A DNA stretch of 33,940 bases. It comes from Clostridia bacterium. Lineage in GTDB: Bacteria > Bacillota > Clostridia > Oscillospirales > CAG-272. Below, in pieces: positions 23,918 to 32,935 of the stretch; the first letter of the stretch is position 1, and every line of letters starts with the position of its first letter. The DNA lies in assembly GCA_024404665.1 (NCBI GenBank), contig JAKSPQ010000005.1, positions 1-33,940 on the forward strand. The letters are read 5' to 3'. Both the position numbers and the translations under genes were made by a program. The notes below the pieces were generated by a model. That model was given only the letters and a program-made list of their open reading frames with translations, was not told where the DNA came from and did no database searches.

Positions 23918-23947
23918 TTGACTTTTTATTATTAGGTATGATATAAT
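23918..23947 (+). promoter_or_regulatory. Promoter of the queG-addB-addA operon
   Basis: TTGACT (23918-23923) and TATAAT (23942-23947) with an 18-base spacer. The first start codon follows about 135 bases later. Confidence 0.66.
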
Positions 23948-24086
23948 TATATACGTATATACGAAAATACAAAAAATCGCAGTGAAAAATGATAAGCTGC
24001 GTGCACATCCGCATTATTAATCATTGTGAGAAAAATCTTATTAAAAAACAGGCTTTGCCGGGGGGCGAAGCGGAGGAAAAACAAAA

Positions 24087-24938
24087 ATGAAAAGCATAAA
24101 TACAGACAACATCTTAAACACCGCTGCCTGCTCCGGGGTTATACGGATAATGCAGAAATACGGCATTAAGGCTGCCGGGATTCCGATAGAAAGCTGCCGT
24201 CTTACACGCGCATACAAGCTTCAGCAGGCGGGCTTTGAGCCGCGTTCGGTTTGCATGGGCATTATTCCCTACTATACCCCTGCCTGCGATGGTGACAGAA
24301 CCGTGTCAGCCTATGCCGTAAGCCGTGACTACCATCTTTTCATAAAGGAAATCGGCGAGATAATCATCGATGAAGCAAAAAGGCTGTATCCTTCATCGGG
24401 CTTTGCAGTATTCGGAGACAATTCCCCCATCGACGAGAGGGATGCGGCCGCCAAGGCAGGACTCGGCATCATCGGAAGAAACGGAATGCTGATTACGGAG
24501 GAATACTCCTCTTATGTTTTTCTTTTTGAACTCATCACGGATCTGCTGCCCCATACGCCTTCCGACGAGCCCCGTTATTGCGCACACTGCGGACACTGCA
24601 AGGCAGCCTGCCCATACGGCTTTGAGAACGGCTGCCTCTCTGCCGTAACGCAGAAGAAGGGCTCTCTTACGCCTGAGGAAGAACGGATGGTTCTGAAGTA
24701 CGGCTCGGTCTGGGGCTGTGACATCTGTCAGGAGGTTTGCCCACATACGGAAAAAGCCCGGGAAGCGGGAACAATATATACCCCGATTGAGTTTTTTTAC
24801 GATAACCCCATCCCCTCTCCCACGGCGGAAACTCTTGCCGATGCGGAGGACCTGAAGACAAGAGCTTATTCCTGGAGACCCGTATCGGTAATTCTCAGGA
24901 ATATCGAACTTATGGAGAAAAACAGACACAATGATTGA
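24087..24938 (+). CDS. queG: Epoxyqueuosine reductase-like double [4Fe-4S] protein (short QueG)
   Basis: 283 residues; GGAGG (24072-24076) lies 10 bases before ATG 24087. The QueG middle region is present: GDNSPIDERDAAAKAGLGIIGRNGMLI, corresponding to the family's ERD..AKAGLG..GKN. Two ferredoxin-like clusters follow, CAHCGHCKAACP with a later lone Cys (NGC), and WGCDICQEVCPH. QueG uses cobalamin and these clusters to reduce epoxyqueuosine to queuosine in tRNA wobble positions. Full QueG proteins are ~380 residues; here the C-terminal HEAT-like part is absent, as in many clostridial short forms, so a related reductase role cannot be excluded. The stop overlaps the addB start by 8 bases. Confidence 0.8.
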   Translation: MKSINTDNILNTAACSGVIRIMQKYGIKAAGIPIESCRLTRAYKLQQAGFEPRSVCMGIIPYYTPACDGDRTVSAYAVSRDYHLFIKEIGEIIIDEAKRLYPSSGFAVFGDNSPIDERDAAAKAGLGIIGRNGMLITEEYSSYVFLFELITDLLPHTPSDEPRYCAHCGHCKAACPYGFENGCLSAVTQKKGSLTPEEERMVLKYGSVWGCDICQEVCPHTEKAREAGTIYTPIEFFYDNPIPSPTAETLADAEDLKTRAYSWRPVSVILRNIELMEKNRHND

Positions 24939-27900
24939 ATTCGTTTACGGAAATCACGGAACCGGAAAAACAGAATACATATACGAATCACTTAAAAAGG
25001 ATGCGTCGGCCGGTATAAGGAGCTTTCTCATCGTTCCGGAGCAGGCTGCGGTATCCACCGAAAAGCAGGCCCTTGAAAGACTGCCGGATTCAGCTCAGCT
25101 TACATTCGAGGTGCTGAATTTTTCCAGAATGAGCAACCGTGTTTTCAGAGAATACGGCGGAATTACGTATAAAACCCTCTCCCCGGGAACCAAAAAGGTA
25201 CTTATGATGAGGGCACTGTCAAAAACCGCGCATCTGCTAGGAGAGTACGAGGAAGCGGCAAAATCCGATAAGGGCTTCCCCGACCTTATGCTGAAAACAG
25301 TAAAGGAGCTCGGAAACTGCGGATTACCGTTTGAGGAGCTGGAGAAAATCGCCGCTTCCGCCAAGGCTCCCCTGGCATCCAAGCTCTCGGCGGTTCTGAC
25401 CTGCGCCGCCGCCTTCAAGGAGCTTTCAAAGGGGGCGGGAGACACGGATTCGGACACCGAAAAGCTTGCGGACTGTCTTGAGAAGAACGCTTTTTTCAAA
25501 GGCTCGCACGTATATATCGATTCCTTTTCCGGCCTTACAGGAGTTCAGCACAGAATAATAAAAAGCATTTTTTCACAGGCCGACAGGACTGTCGTTTCGG
25601 TACCTCTTCCATCCCCGTCGCACCGCGGAACCGATACCGTATCCTTAAGGCGTATGTCCGACAGGCTGAGAGCCGATGCCGCAGCCACGGGGCTTCCCAC
25701 ATCAACGCTTATCCTCGATGAAAACAAAAGAGCCTCCCACGGGGACCTCGCGCTTGTCGCCGACGGACTGTGGGACAACCATACGGGAGGAGATAAGCGT
25801 GACGGTTCGGTTTCCGTTATTACCGCTGAAAACATCTTCGATGAAGCCGAGTTCGCAGCCGGGCTGTCCCGAAAGCTCATCGAGGACGGCATGCGCTGCC
25901 GTGATATAGTTCTTGTATCCAGGAACCCCGAGGCCTACAAGGGAATCATCGATGCGGCCTTTGAAGAAGCCGGTGTTCCCTTCTGGATTTCGGACAAGCA
26001 GCCGCTGTCTCTGACGTCTCCCGCAAGGCTTGTGCTTTCGGCGCTCAGAATCATAGAATACGGCTGGCTCCGGGAGGACGTCACGTCGCACTTAAGGACG
26101 GGGCTTTGCGGCATAGATTCCGATTCCGCCGACATTTTCGTTGCATACGCGGATAAATGGAGGATATCGGGCAAAGGCTTTACCTCCGGAGACTTCGTTA
26201 TGAATCCCTCGGGCTACGAGGCCGAATTCACAGAATACGACAGACGCGTGCTTCAGACCGCAAATAAAGTCCGAAAAGAGATTACCTCTTCTTTATCGGA
26301 ATTCGGAGAAGCCGTAAACGCCGCAGAGGACTGCCGCGGAATATGCCGTGCGATATACAGCTATCTGTTAAGACTTGACATAAAGGACCGCCTGCTTGCC
26401 GAAGCCACACTTGCGCTGAAGGAAGGCAGACGCGGAGAAGCCAATGAGCTTGCGCATACCTTCAGCGCCTTCACAAAGGCTCTGGAGGAGCTTTCCGATG
26501 CATACGGCGACGCGCAAAAGCCCTCGGTTCATGAGTTTACCGCAGCACTTGCCGCTATTCTTGAGGCATCAGAAATAGGAAGCATTCCGGCCTCCTCGGA
26601 CGCCGTTACGTTTTCATCGGCCGACTTATTAAGAGCCGAATCCCCTGCGTGCGTAATGCTTCTGGGAGTAAAGGACGGCACGTTTCCTGCAACGCCCTCA
26701 GGAAGAGGACTGCTCTCCGACGAAGACAGAAGCGAGCTTATGTCAACCCCCGGAATAAGCCTCAGCGACAGGACCTCGGCAGCTTCTGACGAGCTGTATT
26801 ATTTCAGACGTGCCGCTGCTCAGGCCTCAGATAAGCTTTTCATATTCCGGACCAAGGACACGCCGTCCGTACCCGTATCCAAAATCCGACGTATGCTTCC
26901 CGGCATCGACGAAACCGTCACATCGGACTGCCCGGAGATACGTATCGCTTCACGCTCCGTTGCGAAAGCATGGCTCCCTCTCCTGAACGGAACCGCAGTC
27001 GGCGTCTCGGAAAAGCCGGGGAGGAATGCGGTCCCGCCGGTCGTTCGGCTGAAGCGTCCGCCCTTACTGCGGGCACCGTAAAGCTCGCATACGGCAAGGA
27101 CATGCTTATGTCTCAGAGCCAGCTCGAATTGTATCTTGACTGTCCGTTCAAATATGCATGCGAAAAAATACTGAGGCTCGGAGATTCGTCCCCTGCTGAG
27201 TTTTCGTATGCGGGAATAGGAACCTATGTCCACGCCATTCTCGAGCGTTATTTAAAGGAAATATATACAGTCAGAGGCGGCGTGTACCCTCCCGAGCAGG
27301 ATAACCGGGCTCTTCTCGCCTCGGTTTCCGAAAGCGTCATCGATGAGATTGCGCCTCCCGGAACCCCTTCAAGAACAGGTCTCGTTTCCCATCTTTCAGA
27401 AAGACTCCGACTTCTGGCAGCCGTTATTTCGGACGATGTTTCAAAGGAAATCAGAGGATCTGACTTTTTGCCGGAACACTTCGAGCTCGAAATAGGTCCC
27501 GGAAAATTCCCTCCGATTTCCTTCCCCCTGTCAGACGGAGGCTCGGTATCGTTCATAGGCAAGGTTGACAGAATCGATGTGTGCCGCAGGGACGGAGTGG
27601 CATACATAAAGGCTGTAGACTACAAAACAGGCTCCAAGGAATTCAGGGTATCCGATATAGCAGACGGAAAAAACCTTCAGCTTCTGCTGTATATGCTCTC
27701 GCTGACAAAGGACGGAAACTCCTCATTTTTCGGAGGAAAACCCAAGGAAGCTGCCTTCGAATATCTCAGCTGCAACGCCGAAAGACTCAAGGAGCTGCCG
27801 GAAACCGAAGCCGAAGCCGTAAATAAAGCCTCGGAAACACTGTCCCGTTCGGGAATTGTCGTTGAAGGAAACGAATGCAGACTCTCAGGAAATAACGAAA

Positions 27901-28130
27901 ACAGATATCTTATGAAAACCTCAAAATCCTCCTCTACGGTCACGGAGGAGGAATTCAAAGAATTCAAGGATACGGTGTCCGGAATTATAACCGACACAGC
28001 CGAAAAAATGAAAAGCGGCTATGCGGCTGCCCGTCCGTCAAACGGAAGCGACAGCTGCAGATACTGCAGTTATTCGGGAATATGCCGTTCATCGGTAAAA
28101 TACGACGGCATCAATGAAACAGAGGACTGA
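24931..28130 (+). pseudogene. addB: AddB, ATP-dependent nuclease/helicase subunit, frameshifted
   Basis: Two overlapping frames together make one AddB of about 1067 residues. Frame 1 (24931-27081) holds the Walker A YGNHGTGKT (6-14) and the inactive helicase domains, and then degenerates after LLNGTAVGVSEKPG. Frame 2, entered at about 27018-27021, continues with GEECGPAGRSAEAS, an MLMSQSQLELYLDCPFKYAC segment, the nuclease core GKVDRID and VDYKTG, and the iron-sulfur cysteines C-x2-C-x5-C (CRYCSYSGIC). One missing G in the run CCGGGG restores a continuous protein. As written the nuclease and Fe-S part is cut off. AddAB resects double-strand breaks and loads RecA at Chi. The addA start overlaps its stop by one base. 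Confidence 0.9.
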
Positions 28131-31100
28131 TGGAACTTACTAAATCACAGAAGGCCGCGGTTGAAACCCGCGGCAGAAGCCTTATGATATCTGCTGCGGC
28201 AGGCTCGGGCAAGACAGCTACGCTGACAAAGAGAATCATTTCACTGCTCACGGACGAAAACGAACCCGCGGATATTTCGGAAATGCTGGTCGTAACGTTT
28301 ACCAGAGCCGCCGCAGCGGAGCTGAAAAGCAGAATTACGGATGCCCTGACCGCGGCAGCCGGGCAGTCTCCCGACAGCGCAAGGCTCATGTCACAGCTGA
28401 CATCGGTCGGAGCCGCCGACATCTGCACGATAGACTCCTATTATCTGCGTCTGGCAAGGGAAAATTTTCAGCGTGCCTCTCTTCCTGCGGTGTTCAGAAT
28501 CGCCGACGAGGGCGAAACCGCGCTTCTTAAAAAGGAAACAGCGGCCGATGTAACCGAATATCTGTTTGCGGCAGAAAAAAGCTTTAGGCATTTTGCGGAG
28601 ACACTCACATCCGCCAGAGGCGAGCTCGGCATATCGGAATATCTCATTATGCTCGACAACGCGCTGTCAAAGAATCCCGACGGAATAAACGCGCTTAAAA
28701 AATATGCGTTCCTTTACCGTGAAGAGGCAAAAGGAGAATTCTTTGATTCCAGAGCGGGAAAAGTATGCCGGAAGAGGCTTTCATCTCTTCTCAGAGGCGC
28801 CGAAAACCGCTCCGGTGCCATAAGAGAGCTGATAAACTCACATCCGGAGGCAGAGCCATACCGCGAAGCTACGGATTCCGATGACTTATTCATAAAGGAA
28901 TGCCTGTCTTTGCTAACGACCGGAGGCTATAACCGTATAAGAGACAAGCTCGCAGCATTCAAGCCTCAGAAGCTCGGCAGCATACGCCAGAAGGACAAAA
29001 GCGACTTTACGGAAAAGGTTGCCGCTCTCAGAAAAAAGAACAGAACGCTCATTTCTTCTATTGTAAACGGAATTCTGTCAAAGCCAGATTCCGAAATATC
29101 CGCCGCAATGGAGAGCTGCGCCGTATTCTGCGAAGAAGCCTTCACGGCTGTCTCCGCTTATTCCGAAGCGCTGTCCGAAAAGAAGAAATCACGTAATATA
29201 CTTGAGTTCTCAGACCTAAAGCGCTGCGCATTACGGCTTCTGATCGACGAAAACGGTAATCCCACGGATATCGCGGAGGCGGAAAGACAGAAGTACACGC
29301 ACATCTTCGTGGACGAATACCAGGATACGGACGAAACACAGGACATTATCTTCAGAACAATATCAAACGGGACAAATCTTTTCATCGTCGGCGACATTAA
29401 ACAGAGCATTTATTCCTTCCGCGGTGCAGAGCCTACGGTATTTTCGGCTTACAGAGACGAATATCCCATTCTCGGAGACGATACTGCCGACGGCGCCCCG
29501 GGCGCAATTTATATGTCGGAGAACTTCAGATGCGCCGAAAGCGTCATTGATTTTACGAACCTCGTCTGCGGTTTTCTGTTCTCATCTACGGAGGAGAACG
29601 GCGCAGGCATCGGCTACAGGAAAGAGGACGACCTCATTTTCTCAAGGAAATACGACACTCCTCCGGCTTTCCCGGCCGGAGCCAACGACATCGGCAATTA
29701 CAAAACGGCCGTCATACTGACTGAAACCACGAAGGAAGGCCCCGACCACACTGAGCTCGAGCTACGCGACATCGTAGAAAGAATAAAGAAGCTGAAGCAT
29801 AATTCCCTCAGAGCCGACGGAAAGCTCTATTCGTGGGGAGATTTCGCGATACTCGCAAGAAACCGGAAGATTCTCGGCCGTGCTTCCGCCCTGCTCACGG
29901 CGGAAGGCATTCCCAACTCTGACTGCGACGGAGACGATCTTTTCGAGAACGCCGAAGTCAGCCTGTTCTTCGCTCTTCTTTCCGCAATAGACAATCCGAT
30001 GAGAGACATTCCCCTTGCCGGAGCTCTGTGCTCTCCCGTTTTCGGACTGACGCTTGACGACCTTGTTACCGTCAGAAAGTGCTTCGGAAACATGTCGCTG
30101 TATTCGGCGGTGAAATGCGCCGTCGATGACGAAAATCTCCCCGAAGAGCTGAGAACCAAATGCGGATGCGCCAGGGACAGACTGATGTCGATGAGAAAGC
30201 GAGCCGAGCTCGAGCCCCTTTCGAGATTCATACGGTCATTATGGAAAGAGACCGATGCCATAGAATTTGCCGGAGCCGATAAAAACGGAAGAAACAAAAC
30301 CCCGGCGGAAAGACGGAAAAATCTCGAGCATCTCTACTCTCTTGCGCTGAATTACGAAGCATCGGATTACAGAACACTTCACGATTTCGTAAGATATATC
30401 AGCAATCTCATTGAGAGAGGATCCACCGTAAAATCAGACAATCAGCCCGGCGGAGACAGTGTGCAGCTCATGACCGTACACAAATCAAAGGGACTTGAAT
30501 TTCCCGTAGTTTTTCTGGCCGGAACCGCAGCCGACTTTAATACAAGAGAAACAAACGAGCCTCTTATCATAACGAATTCGGACAACCTGGGACTCTCCGT
30601 CAGACAGACCGATGCGACCGGCCTCTCGTCTGTCGACAATATCGTCCGCATGACGGCTGCCTCGAGGCTGCGCGAGCTTTCGGCAGAGGAGGAAATCCGC
30701 GTGCTGTACGTTGCTCTTACGAGAGCCCGGGATGTTCTTTACGTTTCCGCCTCCGGAAAAGAGGGGTTCATAGATAAGCTTAAATCCAACGGAAGGGATG
30801 CCTTTGCAATAGAAGGACGTGAGCAGATTCTTAACGTCGGCTCCTGGGCGGGATGGATATCCGCGGCAACCTCAGGATTTTCCTCCGGTGACTGCTATAC
30901 GGTCACCGAAAACCGCTTTGGCAGTGAGGAATCCTTTGATGACGGCACTGTGACGAACAAAGAAGAATCGGCTATTACCGATGTCGGAAGCTCCTATTCC
31001 GTAAAAAACGGCGCAGAATCCGACATGCTGTCCGAGAGCATCGCTCCTTCTGAAAAAGCATCTGAAGAAGCATCTGAAAAAAAGGACCGTGAGTATACAG

Positions 31101-31888
31101 AGAGACTTAAGGAAATACTGAAAAAACGCTTTGAGTATGAATATCCCTACAGGGCATCGTCATCACTGCCTTCAAAGCTTTCCGTTTCGGTTCTTTTCCC
31201 TGACGCGCTTACGGATGTTTCTTCCGATTCCGGTGCCGATGCAGACGGTTTTACCGATATAACCGCTCTGATTCAGGCCGAACGCGAAAACCGCGTGCAG
31301 CCGTCCTTCATGAGCGACTCCGATATAAACACCGCCGCGGACAAAGGAACGGCCACACATCTTTTCCTGCAGTTCTGTAATTTTGAAAAGCTCGACGGTA
31401 CCCCCGGCTCCGTCGCCGATGAAGCCGCAAGGCTCGTCACTCAGGGCTTTATACCGGAGGAGGCAGCGAAGCTTATAAGAATGAACGAGGTTGTTGCGTT
31501 CACTTCATCTGCCTTCTTTAAGCTTCTGAAAAACGCTACGGAAACGCATCGCGAGACAAGATTCAACATTTTTCTCCCCGCTGACAGATTTACGACCGTT
31601 CCTCAGAGAAAAAAGGAGCTGGAAGACGAAAAAATCGCAGTCCAGGGAGTCATAGATTTGTTTTTCAGAATGAAAGACGGCGAACTAATACTGTGCGACT
31701 ATAAGACGGACAGACTGACAAAGGCGGAAATGTCGGACAGAGGAACGGTCGCTGAGGTAATGAGCGAAAGGCACGGTGAACAGCTGTCGTACTATGCGAT
31801 GGCTCTGGAAAGAATCTGCGGGAAACGTCCCGACAGAATATGCGTCTTCCCGCTTGCATACGGCGAAGCTGTTGAAATAAAGATTTAA
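28130..31888 (+). CDS. addA: AddA, ATP-dependent helicase/nuclease subunit
   Basis: 1252 residues, normal for AddA. UvrD-like helicase motifs in order: Q-type ELTKSQKAAVE, Walker A AAAGSGKT (22-29), VVTFTRAAAAELKSRI, Walker B DEYQD (395-399), QSIYSFRGAEP, MTVHKSKGLEFPVVFLAG (motif V), VLYVALTRARDVLYV (motif VI). The C-terminal RecB-type nuclease has Asp1176 (GVIDLFF) and the DYK triad start at 1190-1192, followed by EQLSYYAMAL. A Ser/Glu-rich, poorly conserved insertion lies at about residues 930-1000. It is intact, unlike addB. Its ATG overlaps the addB TGA by one base, and the transcript ends in hairpins at 31927-32002. Confidence 0.96.
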   Translation: MELTKSQKAAVETRGRSLMISAAAGSGKTATLTKRIISLLTDENEPADISEMLVVTFTRAAAAELKSRITDALTAAAGQSPDSARLMSQLTSVGAADICTIDSYYLRLARENFQRASLPAVFRIADEGETALLKKETAADVTEYLFAAEKSFRHFAETLTSARGELGISEYLIMLDNALSKNPDGINALKKYAFLYREEAKGEFFDSRAGKVCRKRLSSLLRGAENRSGAIRELINSHPEAEPYREATDSDDLFIKECLSLLTTGGYNRIRDKLAAFKPQKLGSIRQKDKSDFTEKVAALRKKNRTLISSIVNGILSKPDSEISAAMESCAVFCEEAFTAVSAYSEALSEKKKSRNILEFSDLKRCALRLLIDENGNPTDIAEAERQKYTHIFVDEYQDTDETQDIIFRTISNGTNLFIVGDIKQSIYSFRGAEPTVFSAYRDEYPILGDDTADGAPGAIYMSENFRCAESVIDFTNLVCGFLFSSTEENGAGIGYRKEDDLIFSRKYDTPPAFPAGANDIGNYKTAVILTETTKEGPDHTELELRDIVERIKKLKHNSLRADGKLYSWGDFAILARNRKILGRASALLTAEGIPNSDCDGDDLFENAEVSLFFALLSAIDNPMRDIPLAGALCSPVFGLTLDDLVTVRKCFGNMSLYSAVKCAVDDENLPEELRTKCGCARDRLMSMRKRAELEPLSRFIRSLWKETDAIEFAGADKNGRNKTPAERRKNLEHLYSLALNYEASDYRTLHDFVRYISNLIERGSTVKSDNQPGGDSVQLMTVHKSKGLEFPVVFLAGTAADFNTRETNEPLIITNSDNLGLSVRQTDATGLSSVDNIVRMTAASRLRELSAEEEIRVLYVALTRARDVLYVSASGKEGFIDKLKSNGRDAFAIEGREQILNVGSWAGWISAATSGFSSGDCYTVTENRFGSEESFDDGTVTNKEESAITDVGSSYSVKNGAESDMLSESIAPSEKASEEASEKKDREYTERLKEILKKRFEYEYPYRASSSLPSKLSVSVLFPDALTDVSSDSGADADGFTDITALIQAERENRVQPSFMSDSDINTAADKGTATHLFLQFCNFEKLDGTPGSVADEAARLVTQGFIPEEAAKLIRMNEVVAFTSSAFFKLLKNATETHRETRFNIFLPADRFTTVPQRKKELEDEKIAVQGVIDLFFRMKDGELILCDYKTDRLTKAEMSDRGTVAEVMSERHGEQLSYYAMALERICGKRPDRICVFPLAYGEAVEIKI

Positions 31889-31926
31889 GATTCTTTTATC
31901 GTGTTAATGCTTCACGGAAAATGAAA

Positions 31927-31954
31927 GCCCGAACGGAGATTCTCCGGTTCGGGC
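31927..31954 (-). terminator. Second hairpin after the methyltransferase gene
   Basis: GCCCGAAC (31927-31934) pairs with GTTCGGGC (31947-31954), and the inner GGAGA/TCTCC extends the stem with one bulge. On the minus strand it is followed by a T-rich TTTCATTTT, so it can act as a backup terminator for that strand; on the plus strand an A run follows. Confidence 0.5.
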
Positions 31955-31964
31955 GAAAAAACCA

Positions 31965-32002
31965 GGGCACCTGCTTTATCTGCGGGTGCCCCGACGTTTT
32001 TT
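31965..32002. terminator. Bidirectional terminator between addA and the methyltransferase gene
   Basis: GGGCACC (31965-31971) pairs with GGTGCCC (31985-31991). Six T follow on the plus strand (31997-32002) and six T follow on the minus strand (the A run at 31956-31961), so the same hairpin can end both convergent transcripts. Confidence 0.8.
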
Positions 32003-32014
32003 CTGCGGATATTA

Positions 32015-32935
32015 TCAAAGATACAGGTTAACGGTATTCTCGAGCCAGTAAATATACTCTGGCCCCGGAGCTTTTTCAGCCAGCGTCTTCATTTTGAGCA
32101 TGAGCTCCGCTCCGTCAGAGGGGTCGTGCCAGATGTCTGTGAATACAACATCGAAATTTCCGTTGGGCATTGTCTTTTCGGCATATTCGAAAGCATCGGC
32201 ACAAATTATTTCGATTTTTTCCTTTTCGCGGAACTGAGGCAAAACATATTCTCTGAAAAGGCTGATTGCATTTTTGTCCCTCTCAACAACGGTGACGGAG
32301 CTGACTTCAGGCTTTTCAGATGCCATATATGCATAGTAGCCGAGCCCCAGACCGAAGGTCAGAACCCGTCCGCGGGCCCTTTCCACGGCATATGCCGAAG
32401 TGTTGGTTTCGTTGGGCAGGAGCGTCATCCACTCTCTTCCGTTTTCAAGAACGGCATGGTATTCGTAAGCCTCATCAAAGAACCCGATTTTAGGAGTTAC
32501 GAGAACCTCGCCCGAAGGAGACACGGATATATCCGGATCATCGTAGACAAAGGCCTCATATGGCTTGCATATTCTTTTTCCGAAGGTCCATTTCCCTCCG
32601 GCGGCATCGCCCTCCGGAAGTTTTATGTTCCTGTAATACGGATTTGACTTGTATTCCGATATGTCCAGCAGCCTGAACATGCCGAGAAATCTGTTTTTAA
32701 AGAACCTTCTGTCGGCGTTGTTTCCGTACACGTCAAGTCCGCAGGCTGCGGCAGCAATGGAGGCAAAGGCATATTCCGTCTGTGTTTTATCCCCGCCCGT
32801 TATCGCTTCTATCATATCGGGCTCGACATAATCGGCGGCAAGATTCAGGAATATGCTCATCATTTTGAACAGTCTTTCATTGTCTCCCGAATACCAGCCC
32901 GTCAGTTTTATCGGAGAATCAGACCGTATCGGCAT
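32015..32935 (-). CDS. Class I SAM-dependent methyltransferase-like protein
   Basis: 306 residues from ATG 32935, which overlaps the end of the acetyltransferase gene by 17 bases; the open frame further upstream reads in antisense style and is rejected. Residues 1-180 are a helical then beta-rich domain I do not recognise. Residues ~188-300 are a Rossmann methyltransferase fold: motif I RVLTFGLGLGYYAY (190-203), acidic end of strand 2 VVERD (Glu218), ADAFEYAE, and FDVVFTDIWHDPSDG. This pattern resembles spermidine-synthase-like enzymes. There is no good ribosome binding site, so translation is coupled to the upstream gene. The substrate is unknown. Confidence 0.75.
   Translation of the reverse strand: MPIRSDSPIKLTGWYSGDNERLFKMMSIFLNLAADYVEPDMIEAITGGDKTQTEYAFASIAAAACGLDVYGNNADRRFFKNRFLGMFRLLDISEYKSNPYYRNIKLPEGDAAGGKWTFGKRICKPYEAFVYDDPDISVSPSGEVLVTPKIGFFDEAYEYHAVLENGREWMTLLPNETNTSAYAVERARGRVLTFGLGLGYYAYMASEKPEVSSVTVVERDKNAISLFREYVLPQFREKEKIEIICADAFEYAEKTMPNGNFDVVFTDIWHDPSDGAELMLKMKTLAEKAPGPEYIYWLENTVNLYL

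Larger units (their letters stand above)
23704..24086. other. AT-rich intergenic region between htrA and queG
   Basis: About 380 bases with no gene. It contains a minus-strand -10 box for htrA, a stretch of T runs around 23810-23836, a GC island (23842-23900) with short imperfect palindromes, and the plus-strand promoter and ~130-base leader of the queG operon. No riboswitch class was recognised. Confidence 0.55.

Noticed and set aside
24393..24929. 178-residue minus-strand frame opposite queG
   Set aside because: Antisense to the iron-sulfur motifs of the real gene; no start signal.
27005..27030. Programmed ribosomal frameshift in addB
   Set aside because: No slippery heptamer of the X-XXY-YYZ type and no evident downstream stem at the site; a one-base loss in the G run explains it more simply.
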